A DNA stretch of 64,000 bases from positions 3,707 through 67,706 of the forward strand of contig NZ_LMCQ01000004.1 in assembly GCF_001424835.1 (NCBI RefSeq). The letters are read 5' to 3'. Position 1 is the first letter of the stretch; every line of letters starts with the position of its first letter. The stretch is from Variovorax sp. Root318D1 (GTDB lineage Bacteria; Pseudomonadota; Gammaproteobacteria; Burkholderiales; Burkholderiaceae_C). The translations under genes were made by a program, and so were the position numbers. Below are positions 34,877 to 43,967 of this stretch, in pieces. A model generated the notes under the pieces. It worked only from the letters and a program-made list of their open reading frames with translations, was not told the origin of the DNA and made no database searches.

Positions 34877-35845
34877 TTACCGCGAAATGACTGACTCGAG
34901 GTGCCAATGCGCGGGACGCGCCCCCGCGATCTCTGCACGAAATGTTGCGAGCCTCTTGCCTGCGAGGCTTCCGAGATAGACGGTCTTCATGTCATCGCCC
35001 CCAAAGGCAATGCACGAGACGTTGTGCAGCGTTCTGGTCAGGCCAGCGCGTAGAGCGGCATCGCTTAACTCATCGATGGCCCACTTCTGCTCTGCTTCAG
35101 CGATCAGCAAAGGATCGGCGTCCTCCAAGATGACTTCGCGGCGGCCCGTCGAATCAATGCGGACGACGCGATTGGAGACAACGCATGCTACCCATACTCC
35201 CCCCTCGACATCAAAGTTCAGACCATCGGGGAAGTCGCCGTCGGTGAAGGTATACACCTGCTCCTTCGAACCGAGGCGCGCTCGACCATCGACGATCTCG
35301 ATCGGAAAACGTGAGAGCACACGCGACATGGTCTCGTTCACATAGAGCCAGTTCCCGGTCGGGTCTACACGACACTCATTGGCAAAGCCTAGACCCTCGG
35401 CCACGATGCGCGCACCGTGCTCATCTACAAGCACGATATAGCCATCTGCGGTGTATCGGTCGAATGCCTTCGCTCTAGGGCGCTGCTGCGTGCACACCGA
35501 CACCCATAATCTGCCAAGGTCGTCGTACCCGACGAAATTGCTGTTTCTGAGTTGGCGCCCGTTCACCTCGAGGAGGAATGGGTGCAGCCGACGGTCTGCA
35601 TCGATTCGCCAGATGCCACCCTCATCACCGAGGTTGGCAATCAAGAACTCTCCGGCTTGAGTCAATGCGATTCCGTTCGGCAGAAACCCTTCTGGAACGT
35701 CGCGAAGCGGAATTCGCTCTCCTCCAACGCGGGTGACCCCACAAACGTGGTCAGCTGCAAATACGTCGGTTGACGTGACCAGCACGCTCTCGGGACGTTC
35801 CAAATCGCTGCCGATAAATGTGAGGTCTGCTACCGCGATACCCAT
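34877..35845 (-). CDS. SMP-30/gluconolactonase family protein
   Basis: A 322-residue six-bladed beta-propeller of the SMP-30/gluconolaconase/LRE family, which hydrolyses lactones with a divalent metal. Blocks such as PNGIALTQAGEFLIANLGDE, GFANECRVDPTGNWLYVNET and FPDGLNFDVEGGVWVACVV are typical. AAGGAGAT at 35849-35856 fixes the start at 35845 rather than seven codons upstream. It lies downstream of a 35-codon relic and the HpcH aldolase gene on the same strand. Confidence 0.88.
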   Translation of the reverse strand: MGIAVADLTFIGSDLERPESVLVTSTDVFAADHVCGVTRVGGERIPLRDVPEGFLPNGIALTQAGEFLIANLGDEGGIWRIDADRRLHPFLLEVNGRQLRNSNFVGYDDLGRLWVSVCTQQRPRAKAFDRYTADGYIVLVDEHGARIVAEGLGFANECRVDPTGNWLYVNETMSRVLSRFPIEIVDGRARLGSKEQVYTFTDGDFPDGLNFDVEGGVWVACVVSNRVVRIDSTGRREVILEDADPLLIAEAEQKWAIDELSDAALRAGLTRTLHNVSCIAFGGDDMKTVYLGSLAGKRLATFRAEIAGARPAHWHLESVISR

Positions 35846-35848
35846 GGG

Positions 35849-35856
35849 ATCTCCTT
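35849..35856 (-). promoter_or_regulatory. Ribosome binding site of the SMP-30 gene
   Basis: The minus strand reads AAGGAGAT, ending three bases before the ATG at 35845. It overlaps the stop codon of the short ORF upstream and decides the SMP-30 start. Confidence 0.7.
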
Positions 35857-35963
35857 CAATCGCCATTCGGCTGCGCGCCCATCACCGCTTTGGTCTCGAC
35901 GAAACAGGCCAGCACGATCACAGTTGCGTAGTGACGGCCCGAGTGAATCAAATTTCGAGGCAT
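35856..35963 (-). pseudogene. 35-codon ORF resembling a Bug signal peptide, likely relic
   Basis: A short ORF of 35 codons with a strong ribosome binding site (AAGGAGACAAGG before the ATG). It encodes a basic start, a hydrophobic stretch (YATVIVLACFVETKAVMG) and an AQ cleavage end, just as Bug binding proteins begin, then stops where a Bug mature chain would start. The stop overlaps the ribosome binding site of the SMP-30 gene. It is most simply a Bug gene that lost its body by deletion; a small leader peptide coupling translation is the alternative. Confidence 0.4.
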
Positions 35964-36033
35964 CCTTGTCTCCTTCTTTATGTTCTCGTGCTCAGGTGAA
36001 CAACTCGCTAACGGATGCGGTGCTGATATCGTT

Positions 36034-36852
36034 TCAAGTCTCATCCCGCCAAATTTCCGCGTTCGAGTGAATGGGATGTTCGAGGGCCTTCTTATAGTCC
36101 TTTACTGCTCGCTCCGCGTCCGACCTCATGGCGCCAATATCGGTTGCAGCGGTAATGAAGTTGAATCCGAAATCAATGCTCTTCCGAATGCCGCCGGCGC
36201 CTGAAGCAAGCAAGCCAACAATCAATCCTCGGCGTTTTGCGTGACTCACGATAGAGGACACTGCGGCATCTAAAACTTCATCTTCGAACAGCTTCGCCCT
36301 TGGGCGCCCGAGAGACATCGCTAGGTCCATGGTTCCCAGGTAAATCCCAGTCAGCCCCTCAACTTCAGTGATAGCCTCGATGTTCTCAACTCCTCGAATA
36401 GTTTCGATCATCGCGAATGTAGCGATGCTGGAGTTTGCCTGCTTCAAGTACTCATTGCCATACTGACTTAGCGGCAGCGTGGGCCCAAAGCTTCTGCGAC
36501 CGAGGGGAGGGTAGTAGGCGTATTCGACTAGGCGTGCGGCTTGCTCCCTCGTCTCTATCATTGGACAGGTAACGCCCATTGCGCCGGCATCTAGCATTTG
36601 CATGATGACTCCCTCGTCCAGTGCTGGCACCCTGACCAGAGGACTCACATCCAAGCGGCTAAGCAATTGAAGCATGGGAATTGCATCGGAGCACCCAATC
36701 AATCCATGTTGTAGATCGACCGTGACACAGTCGAAACCCTGAGATGAAAATATCTCGGCACCAAAGGTGCCTGGCATCATGCAATAACCATTGCTCACTG
36801 CACCGCCGGCTGCGGCGGCACGTTGCTTGAGGGAGATGAGGGGAAGGCGCAT
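36034..36852 (-). CDS. HpcH/HpaI aldolase family protein
   Basis: A 272-residue class II pyruvate aldolase of the HpcH/HpaI family (TIM barrel; relatives cleave 4-hydroxy-2-oxo-heptanedioate or similar acids to pyruvate plus an aldehyde). FDCVTVDLQHGLIG, VRVPALDEGVIMQMLDAGAM and FAMIETIRGVENIE with GIYLGTMDLAMSLG carry the conserved metal-binding Glu and Asp. Its base composition is unlike the surroundings: 36361-36420 contains 26 G or C in 60. It may be a recent acquisition. It lies downstream of the second aconitase-like gene on the same strand. Confidence 0.88.
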   Translation of the reverse strand: MRLPLISLKQRAAAAGGAVSNGYCMMPGTFGAEIFSSQGFDCVTVDLQHGLIGCSDAIPMLQLLSRLDVSPLVRVPALDEGVIMQMLDAGAMGVTCPMIETREQAARLVEYAYYPPLGRRSFGPTLPLSQYGNEYLKQANSSIATFAMIETIRGVENIEAITEVEGLTGIYLGTMDLAMSLGRPRAKLFEDEVLDAAVSSIVSHAKRRGLIVGLLASGAGGIRKSIDFGFNFITAATDIGAMRSDAERAVKDYKKALEHPIHSNAEIWRDET

Positions 36853-36945
36853 AGTTTTGTCGTCAGTTCTCGTCAGTCAAATCGACGCGCGAAAGGTCAA
36901 GCACCTTGAGGCCGGCGAGCGCACCGGCTGAAGCGAAATTCTTTG

Positions 36946-38940
36946 TCATTTCCCCAGCGGAAGGCCTGCCTTGTCCGCGGCGATGGCTTGCTCACCGAAA
37001 CGCGACTTGAGTTCGGCAAATGACAACAACTCGCCGCCGATCGCACTTGCCGCAACGGTAGGCGGACTGGCAAGCCAGATCTGACCCGGACCAGAGCGAC
37101 CGGGGAAATTGCGGTTCTGCGCGCTCACCGTGACTTGGTCGGGCCTCAGCGACGCTCCCGGGCCGGAGTTGGCACAAGCGCCGCAGTCGGGCAGAAGGAC
37201 GGTTGCGCCGACCCGCTGAAACGTCTCCGAATAGCCCTTGGCCTCGCAGTAGTCGCGGACCGCCATCGTGCCGAACTGAAGGTAGAACTCGACGCCCTCG
37301 GCCACCCTCATGCCTCGGTCGGCCGCCCAAGATAAGACGGCATGATAAGCATCGAAGTCTTCTCGCTTCCCGCCGGTACATGACCCCGCAAAGGCGATGT
37401 CAATTTTCGGCCGTTCGGGCAGGCTGGACAGTGGGACGCCGTTCCCGGGATCGCCCGGTGCAGCAACCATCGGGGACAGAAGGGCTGTCTCGACAACGAT
37501 GGTGTCCGAATAGCTCGCGCCCGGGTCACTCTTCATCCAGGGCTCGAGCGTAAAGTCAATGCCGCGCCTTTCACGCAGGAACTCGCAGGTCTTCTCGTCC
37601 GGCTCGACAATCCCAGCAAACCCGCCGAGTTCTGCCACCATGTTTGTCAAGGTCGTCCGCTCGTCGATCGACAAATAACGCATGCTCGTGCCGGAGAACT
37701 CGAATACCTTTCCGAGCCCGAGTCCTCCTCGAATCTTGGGATGCGCGAGCAGGTTCAAGGCGAGGTCCTTGCCGGTGATGCCTGCCGGAACCTCGCCATT
37801 GAACTCAATCCGTAGCGTTTCGGGCACCGTGATACGCACTGCGCCCGTCAGCATGGCGCTGGCCATGTCGGTTGTGCCCACTCCGAAGGCCAAACAGCCA
37901 AGGGCTCCCGAATGAGGAGTGTGGGAATCAGTTCCTACCAATACTTGGCCAGGTAGCGCATATCGCTCTGCCATGAGGGGATGACAGATGCCCTCGGACC
38001 CGCCGGGGCCAGGCAGGTAACCGTGTGAACGAATGCCATACTCCTTCAGGAACTCTTCGTGGGTTTCGTGCATGACTCTCATGCGCACCGGCGGTTTACC
38101 TGGATGAACGTATTTGGGATGCCGATTGATATACGAAGCGTGCTCGGCGAATCCCAAGATGGAGGGGACGTCAACGAGCTTCAACGGCCGGCCAAAGGCG
38201 GCATGCATCATGTGAGCTGCCATTCCGGTATAGACCTCGATGATGTAACGCCAGTCCGCGCGGACGAACGCGCCTTGTCCTGGAATCAGCTCGCCACTGG
38301 TGTGATTGGTTTCAACCACGTTCCGCGCCAATATCTTTTGCGTGAGCGTCAAGGGTCGGTGATCGACCTCCGACACGTGACTGCGTCGTACCGATTTCAA
38401 GTGCTCGCGCCCATAAAGGAGCAGCCCGCCCATGCGCAAGATGGAGGCCGCCAACTTGTCCCGCGGCGCAAGCAGTTCTTCGATCTCGATTGGCTCGCCA
38501 CGCTGAATGCGCTCAATCAGACCAAAATCCGTTGAGGTGTAGAGGCCGACGTTGTCAGCGTTCTGGCGGTAGATTCGCTCGAAGCTTTCGGCGATAACCA
38601 AGCGTATCCCCGCATATCTCTCGGCCACTGGACTATGCTCACGCGAGGAGCCTTTGCCATACCGTCGACCACCGACGGTGACTGAAAATTTCCCCGCGAG
38701 CGCGGCATCCTTGTTGATGGGTTGGGTGTCTCCGGCGCTAAAACCTGTGTAGACGTGCCGGCCCAACTGCTCATCGACATAGATCAAAGATGGGCCCGGC
38801 GTAATCTCGTCAGTCGAGATGTCATTGCGCAGTTGCCCCGCATCGCTGAGGCTCAGATTCGTGCCGGACAGCTGGGCTCGCACCTTTTCCTCGTCATTGC
38901 AAAGAAAAAGAATACGGCCAGGAAGTTCGAGGTAGGTCAT
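36946..38940 (-). CDS. Aconitase-family hydratase with swivel domain first (copy 2)
   Basis: A 664-residue homologue of the protein at 23320 with the same inverted order: small domain first (RYGKGSSREHSPVAERYAG), then the large domain (GTDSHTPHSGALGCLAFGVG). The cluster cysteines lie in FAGSCTGGKRE and PDCGACANSGPG. GGAGAG precedes the ATG. The two proteins align along their whole length, so they are paralogues or independently acquired homologues. It is followed on the same strand by the HpcH aldolase and SMP-30 genes and divergent from a Bug gene, so it probably hydrates the acid which that protein binds. Confidence 0.9.
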   Translation of the reverse strand: MTYLELPGRILFLCNDEEKVRAQLSGTNLSLSDAGQLRNDISTDEITPGPSLIYVDEQLGRHVYTGFSAGDTQPINKDAALAGKFSVTVGGRRYGKGSSREHSPVAERYAGIRLVIAESFERIYRQNADNVGLYTSTDFGLIERIQRGEPIEIEELLAPRDKLAASILRMGGLLLYGREHLKSVRRSHVSEVDHRPLTLTQKILARNVVETNHTSGELIPGQGAFVRADWRYIIEVYTGMAAHMMHAAFGRPLKLVDVPSILGFAEHASYINRHPKYVHPGKPPVRMRVMHETHEEFLKEYGIRSHGYLPGPGGSEGICHPLMAERYALPGQVLVGTDSHTPHSGALGCLAFGVGTTDMASAMLTGAVRITVPETLRIEFNGEVPAGITGKDLALNLLAHPKIRGGLGLGKVFEFSGTSMRYLSIDERTTLTNMVAELGGFAGIVEPDEKTCEFLRERRGIDFTLEPWMKSDPGASYSDTIVVETALLSPMVAAPGDPGNGVPLSSLPERPKIDIAFAGSCTGGKREDFDAYHAVLSWAADRGMRVAEGVEFYLQFGTMAVRDYCEAKGYSETFQRVGATVLLPDCGACANSGPGASLRPDQVTVSAQNRNFPGRSGPGQIWLASPPTVAASAIGGELLSFAELKSRFGEQAIAADKAGLPLGK

Positions 38941-39182
38941 TGGTGTCTCTCCATTCCTGCGAGTCTAGGTTTCGACGCGAGGATGAAGGACTTCCCATTG
39001 CGCAGCCTCCCGTTCTCCAAATGCGAAGTCGCCCGCCTGCGCTCGACAAGGCGCGCGTGGCGTTCCGCGAATCAGCCCTGCGCGCTTCTCCGTTCGCGAA
39101 TGGCCAGTTGATGAATGACCATCGTGGCGGCAGTAGCCGAAATTAGGATCCCTGCGAGCACCGTTCGATCCACAAATACTCC

Positions 39183-39188
39183 AGGAGA
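39183..39188 (+). promoter_or_regulatory. Ribosome binding site for a TTG start
   Basis: AGGAGA ends five bases before the TTG at 39194 and is the main support for this non-ATG start of the Bug gene; the next ATG in frame at 39242 would cut into the signal peptide. Confidence 0.65.
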
Positions 39189-39193
39189 CAACC

Positions 39194-40204
39194 TTGAACC
39201 ATTCGAAGACCCAGCCCGGTCGGCGTGTCCTGACGAAGACCATGTTGACCGCCCTGTGCTCCGTCATCCTAGCGATGGTTGGAGCGGACACATGGGCGCA
39301 GACAACATACCCCGACAGGCCGATCAAGTGGGTGGTCCCGGTCCCGGCGGGCGGCGGGATGGATGCGGTGACACGGATCGTGTCCGCGGGGATGGCCACC
39401 GCCCTGAACCAGCCGGTTATTGTTGACAACCGCACGGGCGCCGCAGGTACGATCGGGACCGGTTATGTCGCCCAGTCCGCGCCGGACGGCTACACCGTCT
39501 TGACGATTGATAACTCACTCTTCACGACCGCGCATCTGGTTTTCAGCAAGCTGGCGTATGCCGCACCAAAAGACCTGAAACTCGTCGCCACGCTCGTGCG
39601 CATTCCGCTCGTGCTGGCGGTGCCTAGCGACAGCCCAAGCAAGAACTTTCAGGATTTCATCCAGTCCTCAAAGGACAACCCAGGAAAGATCAGCTACGGT
39701 TCCCCCGGCGTCGGATCGCCTCTGCACGTGGGGATGGAACTGCTGCAGACGCGGACTGGCACGAAGATGCAGCACGTGCCCTATCGCGGAATGGGCAACA
39801 TTCTGACGGACCTGTCGACTGGAACAATCGGAGCCGCATTAGTCGACTTCGGCTCCGCGAGATCCTTCGCCGCGTCCGGACGGATCAAGATCCTCGCAGT
39901 CGCCACGGAGAAGCGGCTGTCCCAACTGCCTGCCGTACCCACCCTCGACGAACTCGAGGTCAAGAATGTCCCCATCTCACTCTGGTTTGCGCTTGCCGTT
40001 CCGGCAGGCACACCCGAGGCCGCGGTGACGCGCCTGGCGCATGCCGCGCAGTTGTCCCTTGAGTCGCCGGAAGCCAAGTCAAAGTTCGAAACTATCGGCG
40101 CTCAGGTTTTCCTCAAGACTGGTTCCGAGGTAACTGCATTCAGCCGCGAGCAAGTGGCCTTCTGGGAAAGCATTGTCAAGCCAATGGCGATCAAGCTGGA
40201 CTGA
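39194..40204 (+). CDS. Tripartite tricarboxylate transporter substrate-binding protein (Bug family)
   Basis: A 336-residue Bug-type periplasmic binding protein: signal peptide (TALCSVILAMVGADTWAQ), then YPDRPIKWVVPVPAGGGMD, DNRTGAAGTIGTG and HVPYRGMGNILTDLSTG. It starts at a TTG; AGGAGA at 39183-39188 is five bases before it and there is no nearby ATG with a comparable site. It is divergent from the second aconitase-like gene and ends convergent with the IclR gene. No membrane subunits of a tripartite transporter are close by. Confidence 0.92.
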   Translation: MNHSKTQPGRRVLTKTMLTALCSVILAMVGADTWAQTTYPDRPIKWVVPVPAGGGMDAVTRIVSAGMATALNQPVIVDNRTGAAGTIGTGYVAQSAPDGYTVLTIDNSLFTTAHLVFSKLAYAAPKDLKLVATLVRIPLVLAVPSDSPSKNFQDFIQSSKDNPGKISYGSPGVGSPLHVGMELLQTRTGTKMQHVPYRGMGNILTDLSTGTIGAALVDFGSARSFAASGRIKILAVATEKRLSQLPAVPTLDELEVKNVPISLWFALAVPAGTPEAAVTRLAHAAQLSLESPEAKSKFETIGAQVFLKTGSEVTAFSREQVAFWESIVKPMAIKLD

Positions 40205-40352
40205 GCGTTTCGTGGGAGGACCCACCACGCGCACTAGCTCGGTCGCGCCCAGCGAAGCGCTTCAACACATGCCGCCGCGGATACCCCAATCAGGACGCAG
40301 TGCTGAACTCCGGCCCCAAGCGGCGCTTCGCCCGCGGCGATGGCGTCCCACG

Positions 40353-41150
40353 TCAATGCGGGTGCCACGAAGAGACCACCCTTGGCGTCTGCGGGGTTGA
40401 ACTGCCAGCAAGTGCATACGACAACTCATTTGCGGCCTTCATGATCGTCTTGGCGTATCGAATCAACTTGTTCTTTGGCAAGCGTTCCGCTGGTCCCGAG
40501 ATGCAGACTGATCCGAGCAGTCGCCAGTTCAAGCCGAACACAGGCGCGGAGACCGTCGCCACACCTTCCTCGCGTTCGCCGATGGAGAAGTGGTATCCGT
40601 GCTGTCGAATTTCCTCGTAGATGGCGCCGGGCTCGCCCGAGAAGGCCAAGATCACGCGGCCCGGTGAACCCTTGTCGAGGGGGAGGGCCGAACCCATCCG
40701 CGCATGGTGCCGAATTGGCTGCGGTCCCTCGACGCGCGCAATGCACGTTCGGATGTTTCCTTCGCGCACGTAAAACGCTGCGCTTTCGCCAGTGGCCTGC
40801 GTCAATTCGAGCAGCATCGGCTCGACGACATTGTTGACGTCGAACGCGGCCTGATAGCGCGCACCGAGCCAGCCCGCGGCTGGCCCCAGGCGCCATTCGC
40901 CGTCCTCCCGCTGAACCACATAGCCGCTGAGAGCGAGGGTCCGCAGCAGGCGCAAGGCTGTCGTCTTGTGCATGCCGCTGCGGCGCGTCAGCTCGGCCAG
41001 GGACAGGCGCTGGTCCTGCATGCCGAATGATTCGAGCAGCTGGAGTGCCCTCGTGACGGCAGTGACGCCGCCCGGCTGCTCAGGATCGGACGCATCGGTT
41101 TCTGCAGCAGGAGGGGGCGCAGGCTTGTTGCTCGCTTTGGTTCGTACCAT
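40353..41150 (-). CDS. IclR family transcriptional regulator
   Basis: A 265-residue regulator with an N-terminal winged helix (GVTAVTRALQLLESF, then LSLAELTRRSGMHKTTALRL) and a C-terminal IclR effector domain (about residues 100-255) ending near NELSYALAG. The ATG at 41150 is chosen; a start 16 codons earlier is possible. It is divergent from the Bug/RraA/dehydrogenase genes at 41261-43905, which are its likely target. Confidence 0.9.
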   Translation of the reverse strand: MVRTKASNKPAPPPAAETDASDPEQPGGVTAVTRALQLLESFGMQDQRLSLAELTRRSGMHKTTALRLLRTLALSGYVVQREDGEWRLGPAAGWLGARYQAAFDVNNVVEPMLLELTQATGESAAFYVREGNIRTCIARVEGPQPIRHHARMGSALPLDKGSPGRVILAFSGEPGAIYEEIRQHGYHFSIGEREEGVATVSAPVFGLNWRLLGSVCISGPAERLPKNKLIRYAKTIMKAANELSYALAGSSTPQTPRVVSSWHPH

Positions 41151-41260
41151 GGTTCGCGGTTCACACAGTGGACCCCCATTGTATCTACCGGAACGCAAAA
41201 CTACAGTTCGCTCAAGCCCCGAACGGGCGATGAACAGTCAATTACGAACCGGAGACAACC

Positions 41261-42244
41261 GTGAAGATTTCGAAGCTCGCATCCTCTCGCCGCGCCGCCT
41301 TGGTGGCGGTCGTGGCATTCGCCTCCTGCGCCGCATTCGCGCAAAACTATCCCGCTCGTCCGATCAAGCTGATCGTTCCTTTCCCGGCAGGTGGCGGCAC
41401 GGACGCCGTGGCGCGCGAGGTGGCCAACAAGGTGGCCACGCAGCAGGGCTGGACGATGATCATCGACAACAAGCCAGGCTCGGGCGGCAATCTCGGCGTC
41501 GATGCGGCGGCCAAGGCGACGCCCGACGGCTACACCATCGTCCTCGGCCAGACGAGCAACCTGGCGATCAATCCGACGCTCTACGCGAAGCTGCCTTACA
41601 ACCCCGTCAAGGACCTCGCGCCGATCGGCCTCGTCGCAAGCTCGCCGCTCGTGCTCGTGGTCGCGACTGACTCGCCCTACAAGACGCTCGCGGACCTGAT
41701 CGTGGCGGCCAAGGCCAAACCGGAAGCCATCAACTACGCCAGCTCGGGCAGCGGAACCGTCGCCCATCTCGCGGTCGAGCAGTTCCAGAAGATCGCCGGC
41801 ATCAAGCTCACCCACGTACCGTACAAGGGAGCGGCGCAGGGCGCCACCGACCTGATCGGCGGTCAGATCCAGCTCTACATGTCTTCGATCCCGACCCTGA
41901 TCGGCCACATCCGCAGCGGCAAGATGCGCGCGATCGCGGTCACCTCGCAGCAACGCATCAACGACTTGCCCAACGTGCCGACGGTGAGTGAGTCCGGCTA
42001 CAAGGGATTCGAAGCCGTGACATGGTTCGGGCTGGCGGGGCCTGCGGCGATGCCCAAGGACGCAGTCGTCAAGCTCAACGGGGCCTTCAACAAGGCACTT
42101 CAGGACCCCGAAGTCAAGAAAAAGCTTGAAGGCCAGGGCGTCGAGGTGCTCGGCGGCACGCCCGAGCAGTTCGGCAAGCTGATCCAGGATGACATCGGCC
42201 GCTGGGGCAAGGTCGTCAAGGAGTCCGGGGCCAAGGTGGACTGA
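41261..42244 (+). CDS. Tripartite tricarboxylate transporter substrate-binding protein (Bug family)
   Basis: A 327-residue Bug-type binding protein with a signal peptide (AALVAVVAFASCAAFAQ), YPARPIKLIVPFPAGGGTDA, DNKPGSGGNLGVDAAAKATP and HVPYKGAAQGATDLIGGQI. It starts at a GTG, with GGAGA at 41251-41255. It is the first gene of an operon with an RraA-type protein and a D-2-hydroxyacid dehydrogenase, so its ligand is probably a hydroxy- or oxo-acid. Confidence 0.93.
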   Translation: MKISKLASSRRAALVAVVAFASCAAFAQNYPARPIKLIVPFPAGGGTDAVAREVANKVATQQGWTMIIDNKPGSGGNLGVDAAAKATPDGYTIVLGQTSNLAINPTLYAKLPYNPVKDLAPIGLVASSPLVLVVATDSPYKTLADLIVAAKAKPEAINYASSGSGTVAHLAVEQFQKIAGIKLTHVPYKGAAQGATDLIGGQIQLYMSSIPTLIGHIRSGKMRAIAVTSQQRINDLPNVPTVSESGYKGFEAVTWFGLAGPAAMPKDAVVKLNGAFNKALQDPEVKKKLEGQGVEVLGGTPEQFGKLIQDDIGRWGKVVKESGAKVD

Positions 42245-42292
42245 CCGACAGCCCAGGCCTCAACTTCCCCATCTACGTACCGAAAGACCATC

Positions 42293-42982
42293 ATGAGCGA
42301 CCAGCTTCCCGAAATCATTCGCGACTTCTCGCGCGTTCCCGCCGCCATCGTTGCGCAGGCCGCAGAACTTCAGCCCGCCATCCTGGCCGACGTGGCCGGC
42401 CGCCGCGGTGCGATGAATGGCCGCATCAAGGCGCTTCGCCCCCGCATGAAGGTGGCCGGCACCGCCTTTACGGTCGAGGTTCGCCCCGGCGACAACCTGA
42501 TGATCCATGCCGCGATCGCCATGGCCAAGCCCGGCGACGTGCTGGTCATCGACGGAAAGGCCGACCAGAGCTCCGCACTCATGGGCACGATCATGATGAC
42601 CGCATGCAAGAAACTCGGCATTGCGGGCGTGGTCATGGACGGCGCATGCCGCGACAGCCTCGAGATCGACGAGATGGACTATCCGGTGTTCTCGGTCGGC
42701 ACCAATCCAAACGGACCCACCAAGAGCATCGCCGGCCGCATCGGGCACCCTGTGTCGGTCGGAGATGTGACCGTCCGCCCGGGCGATTTCATCATCGGTG
42801 ATGGCGACGGCGTGGTCGTCGTCGAGCGCGAGAAGATCGAAGCGCTGCTTCCTCTGGCGGCAAAGAAGGTCAAGGACGAGGCGGCCCGCATTGCCGCCAT
42901 CCAGGAAGGCGACACCGCTGCCAAGTGGCTCGATGGTGCGCTGCGCACGGCCGGCGTGCTGAAAGAGGGAGAGACGCTGTGA
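42293..42982 (+). CDS. RraA-family protein (copy 3, without the aldolase Asp)
   Basis: A 229-residue RraA-fold protein, distant from the two other copies. The C-terminal GVVMDGACRD keeps the Arg-Asp pair, but the Asp 20 residues earlier is Thr (LMGTIMM), so the D-X20-R-D motif of the metal-dependent aldolases is incomplete. It may use another acidic residue, have a related decarboxylase activity, or bind without catalysis. It lies between the Bug gene and the dehydrogenase gene, which it overlaps by four bases (GTGA). Confidence 0.85.
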   Translation: MSDQLPEIIRDFSRVPAAIVAQAAELQPAILADVAGRRGAMNGRIKALRPRMKVAGTAFTVEVRPGDNLMIHAAIAMAKPGDVLVIDGKADQSSALMGTIMMTACKKLGIAGVVMDGACRDSLEIDEMDYPVFSVGTNPNGPTKSIAGRIGHPVSVGDVTVRPGDFIIGDGDGVVVVEREKIEALLPLAAKKVKDEAARIAAIQEGDTAAKWLDGALRTAGVLKEGETL

Positions 42983-43905
42983 GCGCGATTCTCGTCACCG
43001 GCGCCGATTTGGCGCCCCAAGCCTTGAGGCTGCTTGAAGGCCACGACGTGGTGTACGCGGGCAAGACCCCCACGGAGGCCGATCTTGTCGCGCTGTGCCG
43101 CGGTCATGACCCCGTGGCAATCATCGTCCGCTATGGCAAGGTCGGCAGCGCGGTGATGGACGCCGCGCCGTCGCTCAGGGTCATCTCCAAGCATGGCAGC
43201 GGCACCGACACGATCGACAAGGCTGCGGCCAAGGCACGGGGAATCGAAGTGGTCGCAGCGACTGGTGCCAATGCCGCTGCGGTCGCCGAACAGGCTCTCG
43301 CCTTGCTGCTGGCCTGTGCCAAGTCGGTGGTGCAGTTGAATGCGCGCATGCACGAGGGCCATTGGGACAAGGCAACGCACAAGAGCCTGGAATTGGGCGG
43401 TCGAACCATCGGACTGATCGGGCTCGGCGCCATCGGCTTGCGATTTGCACGCATGGCCGATGCGATGGGCATGAAGGTCATTGGCTTCGATCCGTTCGCC
43501 AAGAACCTGCCGAACTATGTCCGGAGCGTTGAGCTGCCACGAATCTGGAGCGATTCCGACGTCGTCTCTTTGCACTGCCCCCTGACCGACGAAAACCGCG
43601 GCCTGCTCAATGCAGACACGCTGGCGCGATGCAAGGCCGGTGTCATCGTGGTCAACACCGCGCGAGGGGGATTGATCGACGAGGCCGCGCTGTTGATGGC
43701 GATCCGATCTGGCCACGTGGCCATGGCCGGGCTCGACAGCTTCGCGGTGGAGCCCATGACGCCGGGTCATCCGTTCCAAGGTGAGAAGAACCTGGTACTC
43801 AGTCCGCACATCGGAGGCGTCACGAGCGATGCCTACGTCAACATGGGGGTCGCTGCTGCGAAGAATCTGTTGGAAGTCTTGGCCCGGCAGGGTGCGCCTG
43901 CTTAA
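42979..43905 (+). CDS. D-isomer specific 2-hydroxyacid dehydrogenase
   Basis: A 308-residue NAD(P)-dependent dehydrogenase of the phosphoglycerate/D-lactate dehydrogenase family. GLIGLGAIG (about 145-153) is the nucleotide-binding loop; Arg229 in NTARGG, Glu258 and His277 in SPHIGG are the catalytic triad. It starts at a GTG that overlaps the RraA-type stop. It should interconvert a 2-oxoacid and a D-2-hydroxyacid, giving the oxoacid that an aldolase or decarboxylase could use next. Confidence 0.9.
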   Translation: MSAILVTGADLAPQALRLLEGHDVVYAGKTPTEADLVALCRGHDPVAIIVRYGKVGSAVMDAAPSLRVISKHGSGTDTIDKAAAKARGIEVVAATGANAAAVAEQALALLLACAKSVVQLNARMHEGHWDKATHKSLELGGRTIGLIGLGAIGLRFARMADAMGMKVIGFDPFAKNLPNYVRSVELPRIWSDSDVVSLHCPLTDENRGLLNADTLARCKAGVIVVNTARGGLIDEAALLMAIRSGHVAMAGLDSFAVEPMTPGHPFQGEKNLVLSPHIGGVTSDAYVNMGVAAAKNLLEVLARQGAPA

Positions 43906-43967
43906 ATCGCCAAGCGAGGTGGTGCGCTAACCGGGCAGCGCCGCGTCCGACACCGCGCCGGCCAAAG

